From Lachnospiraceae bacterium (GTDB lineage Bacteria; Bacillota; Clostridia; Lachnospirales; Lachnospiraceae), in assembly GCA_003488965.1 (NCBI GenBank), contig DNJW01000242.1, forward strand, positions 1,239-12,078: 10,840 bases of DNA, written 5' to 3'. Position numbers and translations under genes: made by a program. A model generated the notes under the pieces. That model ran no database searches, was not told the origin of the DNA, and was given only the letters and a program-made list of their open reading frames with translations. Of the stretch, positions 7,462-10,840 are shown piece by piece; the first letter of the stretch is position 1; each line of letters starts with the position of its first letter.

Positions 7462-8211
7462 CTATGCCGGAATCTTTGATGTAATTATAATATCGCCGCC
7501 TATTTCCTGCTGCTCAATATGAATCTGTCCCAGTTTCATCATTTCCAGTACCACCAGAAAGGTAACAATAATTTCCATCTTGCTGTGCTGCTTCTCCAAA
7601 AGATGCAGGAAACTGAAGCTTTTATGTTCCTTTATATATTCCAAGACATACAGCATCTTCCTGTCCATATCCACTTCATCTTTTTCTATCTTGCCGAAGG
7701 TACTCCTTACCGGGTCTATCTTATCCTCCTGGCGCTTCATCATAAAATGAAAAATCTCCTGCAGTCTGTTTAAATCCACATCCGCCAGCAATTCCTTATA
7801 ATCTATCGGCTGCTTGTATTCTTCCACTTCTTTCGGAAGATGCTGTTTTCTGTAAAGCATCTGTCCCGCATCTATCTGCCTGTCCCTAAGTTCAAAGGAC
7901 ATATACTTGTACATCTTGTATTCCAGCAATTTCTGCACCAGTTCCGCCCTTGGGTCCTCTTCCTCCCCTTCCTCATTGACTTCTTTAGGCAGGAGCATCC
8001 TGCATTTAATATCTATCAAAGTAGCCGCCATCACCAGGAATTCGCTCATCACATTCATATCTTCTGTATCCATTTTCCTGATATAATCCAGATACTGCTC
8101 CGTAATCTCTACAATAGGAATGTCATAAATATCTATTTTATTTTTTTCAATCAAATGAAGCAGCAGGTCCAAAGGACCTTCAAACACTTCCAGCTTCACC
8201 GGAATCGCCAT
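7462..8211 (-). CDS. scpA: Segregation and condensation protein A (kleisin)
   Basis: This 249-residue protein has the diagnostic ScpA N-terminus: KLEVFEGPLDLLLHLIEKNK, then IDIYDIPIVEITEQYLDYI (about residues 6-44). The middle is charged and helical, and the C-terminal winged-helix part (about 190-240) contains TFLVVLEMMKLGQI. As the kleisin it bridges the Smc heads and recruits ScpB. The start at 8211 is set by AGGAG seven nt upstream and by a promoter whose -35 box lies at 8296-8301. An apparent in-frame extension to a TTG at 8301 begins inside that -35 box and is not real. Length is normal for the family. Confidence 0.95.
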   Translation of the reverse strand: MAIPVKLEVFEGPLDLLLHLIEKNKIDIYDIPIVEITEQYLDYIRKMDTEDMNVMSEFLVMAATLIDIKCRMLLPKEVNEEGEEEDPRAELVQKLLEYKMYKYMSFELRDRQIDAGQMLYRKQHLPKEVEEYKQPIDYKELLADVDLNRLQEIFHFMMKRQEDKIDPVRSTFGKIEKDEVDMDRKMLYVLEYIKEHKSFSFLHLLEKQHSKMEIIVTFLVVLEMMKLGQIHIEQQEIGGDIIITSKIPA

Positions 8212-8272
8212 ACCCCTACTCCTAACCTTTATGCCGCAGCCTGTGCCGGGCCAGTTTTTACGCCATCCCATT

Positions 8273-8301
8273 ATTCTAACTGCAAATATCAATAATTTCA
8301 A
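8273..8301 (-). promoter_or_regulatory. Sigma-A-type promoter for scpA-scpB-carboxypeptidase
   Basis: The minus strand shows TTGAAA (8301-8296), a 17-bp spacer and TAGAAT (8278-8273). That is four of six matches to TTGACA and five of six to TATAAT, with ideal spacing. Transcription would start near 8266 and give a leader of about 55 nt before the scpA ATG. Confidence 0.7.
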
Positions 8302-8484
8302 GCCCGTTTCTTATAATTCCCATAACAGTCCAGCCTTGTACGTTCCTCCTGCCCGATTCGGTGTCCGGTCTCCATTTTGCCTGTCTGTTTTTTGCGTTAT
8401 TTTGGATGGCAGATGTTTCTTAACAAAAGATCCAGAAAATCCTAGGGTAAATCGCATACAGAGCAATTTTACTCGCGGGATATT
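8302..8484. other. Non-coding spacer between metallophosphoesterase and the scpA promoter
   Basis: No convincing gene was found on either strand. It holds an imperfect inverted repeat (GTAAAATTGC with GCGATTTAC, about 8448-8474) that could form a stem with one bulge but lacks a U-run, so termination is unproven. An AGGAGGAAC stretch (8341-8350 on the minus strand) resembles a ribosome-binding site but has no start codon at a suitable distance. A 25-codon frame starting near 8374 on the minus strand lacks a good ribosome-binding site. Confidence 0.5.
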
Positions 8485-9366
8485 CTATGGCTGAACTGTT
8501 ACTCTCCGGCAATGAATCACAACCAGTTCCCCCGGATTAAATGCCCTGAGCGGTACTGTATGCATGCCCAGCCCTCTGCTCAGCACCATTCTTTTTTCTC
8601 CCTCCTCAAACATCCCTCCGTCATATTTGGGAAATAAGCGCAGTGCCGGGGAAATCACCCCGCCTAAAAAAGGAAGTCTGACCACCCCTCCATGAATATG
8701 CCCGGAAACAGTCAGGTCTGCCCCCCACTTGGCATATGTGCCGAAATAATCCGGATTATGCCCTATCAGCAGTTCAAAGCAGTCTTCTTTCGCCTTCCCA
8801 ATCAGCCTTTCCATATATTCCTTTTCCATATTTTCCCGCCCCAGCCTTTTATAAAAACGTCTGTCAATTTCCAGGCCGCAGATTTCCATATTGTACTCCG
8901 GCAGATAGATTTTCTCATTTTCCAGAAAACGGACATCGCATTTTTCCAGTTCCCTTTTATATTTCTCAAACATATCACCATATAATTTATGGCATATCTT
9001 CATCTTATGCTCATGGTTTCCCATCCCGTAATATACCGGATACCGCCCGGCCAGTTCTTTTAATAACATAACCGGAACCTCGCACCGGGTCTTTTCCCCG
9101 TTTGCCGTAACCATATCTCCTGCAGCTACAATAAAATCCGGACGGATTCTGTCAATCGCCGCCAATAATTTTCTGTTATCTGCGCCATAGCTTTTATTAT
9201 GCAGGTCCGAAAGCAGCAATACCTTGCTGTTTTTTCTGATTTTGTCCGAATAAACGGTATATTCCCGCCTGATAAAATGTGTGCTGTCATAAAAGACGGC
9301 CGCTGCCATTCCTGTAAACGCCGCCCCCATTGCTGCTATAAACATTGCAATTCCTCTCTCCTGCAT
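8485..9366 (-). CDS. Membrane-anchored metallophosphoesterase (YkuE/YaeI-like)
   Basis: This 293-residue protein belongs to the calcineurin-like phosphoesterases. Seen: one N-terminal hydrophobic segment (about 5-25) that likely anchors it in the membrane, then the metal-site motifs in order: SDLHN (53-57; Asp54, His56), GD (83-84), GNHEH (116-120), IGHNPDYF (201-208) and SGHIHGG (221-227). All five blocks are intact, so it should bind two metal ions and hydrolyse a phosphoester. The substrate is unknown; YaeI/LpxG-type or YkuE-type functions are only family analogies. The start at 9366 is chosen because GGGAGG lies five nt upstream. The frame stays open to 9459, but those codons run through a hairpin and lack a ribosome-binding site. 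It follows the first carboxypeptidase by 132 nt. Confidence 0.88.
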   Translation of the reverse strand: MQERGIAMFIAAMGAAFTGMAAAVFYDSTHFIRREYTVYSDKIRKNSKVLLLSDLHNKSYGADNRKLLAAIDRIRPDFIVAAGDMVTANGEKTRCEVPVMLLKELAGRYPVYYGMGNHEHKMKICHKLYGDMFEKYKRELEKCDVRFLENEKIYLPEYNMEICGLEIDRRFYKRLGRENMEKEYMERLIGKAKEDCFELLIGHNPDYFGTYAKWGADLTVSGHIHGGVVRLPFLGGVISPALRLFPKYDGGMFEEGEKRMVLSRGLGMHTVPLRAFNPGELVVIHCRRVTVQP

Positions 9367-9381
9367 TCCAACCTCCCTATT

Positions 9382-9414
9382 GCCTTCCAAAATCATACGT
9401 CTTTCCCGGAAGGC
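9382..9414 (-). other. 7-bp inverted repeat next to the metallophosphoesterase ribosome-binding site
   Basis: GCCTTCC (9414-9408 on the minus strand) can pair with GGAAGGC (9388-9382). The second arm ends five bases before the GGGAGG ribosome-binding site at 9377-9372. A smaller stem, TTCC-GGGAA, competes within the loop. It shares its outermost base with the longer hairpin at 9414-9451. Confidence 0.4.
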
Positions 9415-9451
9415 TATCATAAACGGCAAACCAATCTGCCGCTTACGATAG
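9414..9451 (-). other. Strong 15-bp stem-loop upstream of the metallophosphoesterase gene
   Basis: In the minus-strand RNA the arms CUAUCGUAAGCGGCA and UGCCGUUUAUGAUAG pair over all 15 positions (13 Watson-Crick, two G-U) around the 8-nt loop GAUUGGUU. On the plus strand the two G-U pairs become A-C mismatches, so the fold suits the minus transcript. No U-run follows, so it is not a normal terminator. It may be a leader structure or a processing site. As DNA, its edge overlaps a possible -10 box, TACACT (9455-9450). Confidence 0.6.
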
Positions 9452-9498
9452 TGTACCACGTTTTTGAGGTTTATAAAAGTTCTGATTTCATATAAGGC

Positions 9499-10662
9499 CT
9501 ATAAGAGGAAATTTTTCAGCACTTTTAGGACATAATCCCGATATCCTGCCTTAGCCACACTTTTTGCAGCCACAATCGATACACCGCCGATTCTCTGTCC
9601 GTCCAGTTTATATACCGCCTCACCGATTGCCTGCCCTTCTTCCACAGGTGCCTCTATTTTCTCCGGCAGGGTAATCGTCTTTTCTATCTGGGACAGATTG
9701 CTCCCTTTCGTATCCAGATAGCGGAATTCCCCGGCAAAACTTAAATTCACGGTATCCTCCACGCCGCCCTTTACCGGCTGTACCGGCAGCGCTTCCTTAT
9801 TTTCGTCGATGTAAATATTGCTTACGCTGTAGCCGAAATTTAACAGGGCCACCGCATCCTGAAACCTTACCTTATTGTCCGGAGCCGCCATTACTACCGC
9901 AATCAGGTCAATTCCGTCCTTGCTGGCCGTAGCCGACAGACAGTATTTGGCTTTACTGGTGGAACCGGTTTTCAGCCCCGTCGCCCACTCGTACTGTCTT
10001 AACAGCTTGTTAGTGCTGGATAAGGTAAAAACAGTGGAACCTTGTCTGGTAACATGGGTAATATCTTCCATCCATATTTTTGTATAATCATAAATTTCAG
10101 GATGCTTTGTTACCAGTTCCCTGGACATAACGGCCACATCCCTTGCCGTCGTATAATGGCCGTCAGAATCCGTCAAACCGCAGCAGTCCTCAAAATGGGT
10201 ATTATCCATCCGGAGTTCCTCTGCCTTCTGGTTCATCAGTTTTACAAACTCCTCTTCGCTTCCGGCAATATATTCCGCCACCGCCACACAAGCATCATTG
10301 CCGGATGCCACCGCAATACATTTTATCAGCGTATCTAAGGTCTGTACTTCCCCCTCCTCCAGAAAAACCTGGGAACCTCCCATCGACTTCGCATGGGCGC
10401 TGGTTATAATCTCATCCTCCAGTTTTATCCTTCCCGTATCCAAATGGTCAAAAATCAGAAGCAGCGTCATAATCTTCGTTATGCTTGCCGGGCTCCGCCT
10501 CACATCCGCCTCCTGTTCACAGATAATCTGCCCTGTAGAAGTCTCCATCAGCAGATAAGAAGGCGCCGACACATCCGGCACCGCCTGTACACACAGCACA
10601 GAGGACATCATCAGATAAATACTTAAAAAGCAGCATATAGCAGTTCTCACCAATCTCTTCAC
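9499..10662 (-). CDS. D-alanyl-D-alanine carboxypeptidase (peptidase S11), first copy
   Basis: This 387-residue exported serine peptidase trims D-Ala from peptidoglycan stem peptides outside the membrane. Seen: a signal peptide (residues 1-27, probable cleavage after VQA), catalytic SITK at 60-63, SGN at 120-122, KTG at 231-233, and a C-terminal PBP5-like domain ending in a short basic/hydrophobic tail (YRDYVLKVLKNFLL) that could hold it at the membrane. The start is a GTG at 10662 with GGGAG eight nt upstream. The frame stays open to 10755, but those codons cross a terminator-like hairpin, so the longer version is rejected. It has SGN where the other copy has SHN, and lacks that copy's charged spacer. 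DacF-like or DacA-like roles cannot be separated from sequence alone. Confidence 0.92.
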   Translation of the reverse strand: MKRLVRTAICCFLSIYLMMSSVLCVQAVPDVSAPSYLLMETSTGQIICEQEADVRRSPASITKIMTLLLIFDHLDTGRIKLEDEIITSAHAKSMGGSQVFLEEGEVQTLDTLIKCIAVASGNDACVAVAEYIAGSEEEFVKLMNQKAEELRMDNTHFEDCCGLTDSDGHYTTARDVAVMSRELVTKHPEIYDYTKIWMEDITHVTRQGSTVFTLSSTNKLLRQYEWATGLKTGSTSKAKYCLSATASKDGIDLIAVVMAAPDNKVRFQDAVALLNFGYSVSNIYIDENKEALPVQPVKGGVEDTVNLSFAGEFRYLDTKGSNLSQIEKTITLPEKIEAPVEEGQAIGEAVYKLDGQRIGGVSIVAAKSVAKAGYRDYVLKVLKNFLL

Positions 10663-10701
10663 ATTACACACTCCCGTCAGGTGTTCTACTACTATAAATA
10701 T

Positions 10702-10730
10702 AAAAAAACGGCTCCCCTTAGAACCGTTTT
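10702..10730 (-). terminator. Intrinsic terminator just upstream of the first carboxypeptidase gene
   Basis: On the minus strand AAAACGGTTCT and GGAGCCGTTTT form an 11-bp stem (two G-U pairs) with loop AAGG, ending in seven T residues and then ATATTTATAG. It most likely ends a transcript from a gene to the right of the window. Alternatively it is an attenuator in the carboxypeptidase leader, whose GTG lies 40 nt downstream. The reverse orientation has only four T residues. Confidence 0.7.
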
Positions 10731-10786
10731 CGCATATATAACAATATTTAAACAAACAATAACAAAACCCGGCAAAGCATCCATGG

Positions 10787-10814
10787 GAAGAACGCCGCTT
10801 TTCAGGCGTTCTTC
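10787..10814. other. Perfect 10-bp inverted repeat near the right edge
   Basis: GAAGAACGCC and GGCGTTCTTC flank an 8-base loop. No T-run follows on either strand, so it is not a standard terminator. A small CTTGC-AAA-GCAAG repeat lies at 10828-10840, on the window edge. The region 10731-10840 holds no frame I can support. It may be the tail of an upstream untranslated region or of an RNA gene that lies mostly outside the window. Confidence 0.45.
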
Positions 10815-10840
10815 AGTGTGGAAAAGACTTGCAAAGCAAG

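Noticed and set aside
8212..8301. Extended scpA from a TTG at 8301
   Set aside because: The TTG is part of the -35 box TTGAAA of a good promoter, and ScpA homology begins at the ATG at 8211 behind AGGAG.
8300..8376. Small 25-codon frame (minus strand) in the spacer before scpA
   Set aside because: Weak ribosome-binding site, overlap with the scpA promoter and no recognisable features; chance frame.
10663..10755. Extended first carboxypeptidase from a TTG at 10755
   Set aside because: The extension runs through the terminator hairpin and puts 31 unlikely residues before a normal signal peptide that starts at the GTG at 10662.
1..10840. Search for CRISPR arrays, insertion sequences, toxin-antitoxin pairs, phage genes, tRNA or rRNA
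   Set aside because: No regular repeats, transposase motifs, terminal repeats or RNA-gene signatures were seen; all genes are ordinary chromosomal types on one strand.

Overview
This window reads as chromosomal DNA of an anaerobic, low-to-mid GC Firmicute, most likely a Lachnospiraceae-type clostridium. The evidence is the strong AGGAGG-type ribosome-binding sites, the biotin-dependent Na+-pumping decarboxylase cluster with a separate biotin carrier and an OadG-like subunit, the scpA-scpB-DD-carboxypeptidase order, and sigma-A-like promoter boxes. Every gene I can support lies on the minus strand, so the window is read right to left. I see no mobile element, CRISPR array, tRNA or rRNA.

Right part (about 10840 to 5483), cell envelope and chromosome maintenance. 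A stem-loop and an intrinsic-terminator-like hairpin precede a secreted D-alanyl-D-alanine carboxypeptidase (9499-10662). A membrane-anchored metallophosphoesterase (8485-9366) follows, with a conspicuous 15-bp RNA stem-loop in its upstream region. A 273-nt spacer then carries a good promoter (TTGAAA-N17-TAGAAT) for scpA, scpB and a second D-alanyl-D-alanine carboxypeptidase. ScpA and ScpB are the non-SMC partners of the Smc condensin. The scpA-scpB-carboxypeptidase order resembles the scpA-scpB-(ypuI)-dacB neighbourhood of Bacillus.

Left part (5285 to 1), a five-gene operon for biotin-dependent carboxyl-group transfer coupled to Na+ transport. In transcription order it encodes a carboxyltransferase of the acyl-CoA (12S/MmdA/PccB) family, an OadG-like small subunit with a lipoprotein-type N-terminus, a free biotin carrier protein, the integral membrane decarboxylase/Na+ pump OadB, and the OadA/5S-type pyruvate-oxaloacetate carboxyltransferase. 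OadA is cut by the left edge of the window. The set therefore holds two different carboxyltransferases, one biotin carrier and one decarboxylase/Na+ pump. This could make an oxaloacetate decarboxylase, an acyl-CoA decarboxylase, a transcarboxylase joining the two, or a mixture.

The most interesting points are: (i) this dual-carboxyltransferase composition; (ii) an acyl-CoA-type carboxyltransferase whose usually conserved glycine/PG-QE motifs are replaced; (iii) RNA hairpins between oadB and oadA and before the metallophosphoesterase; and (iv) a terminator only about 40 nt before the first carboxypeptidase start. I did not find a system I can call new with confidence.
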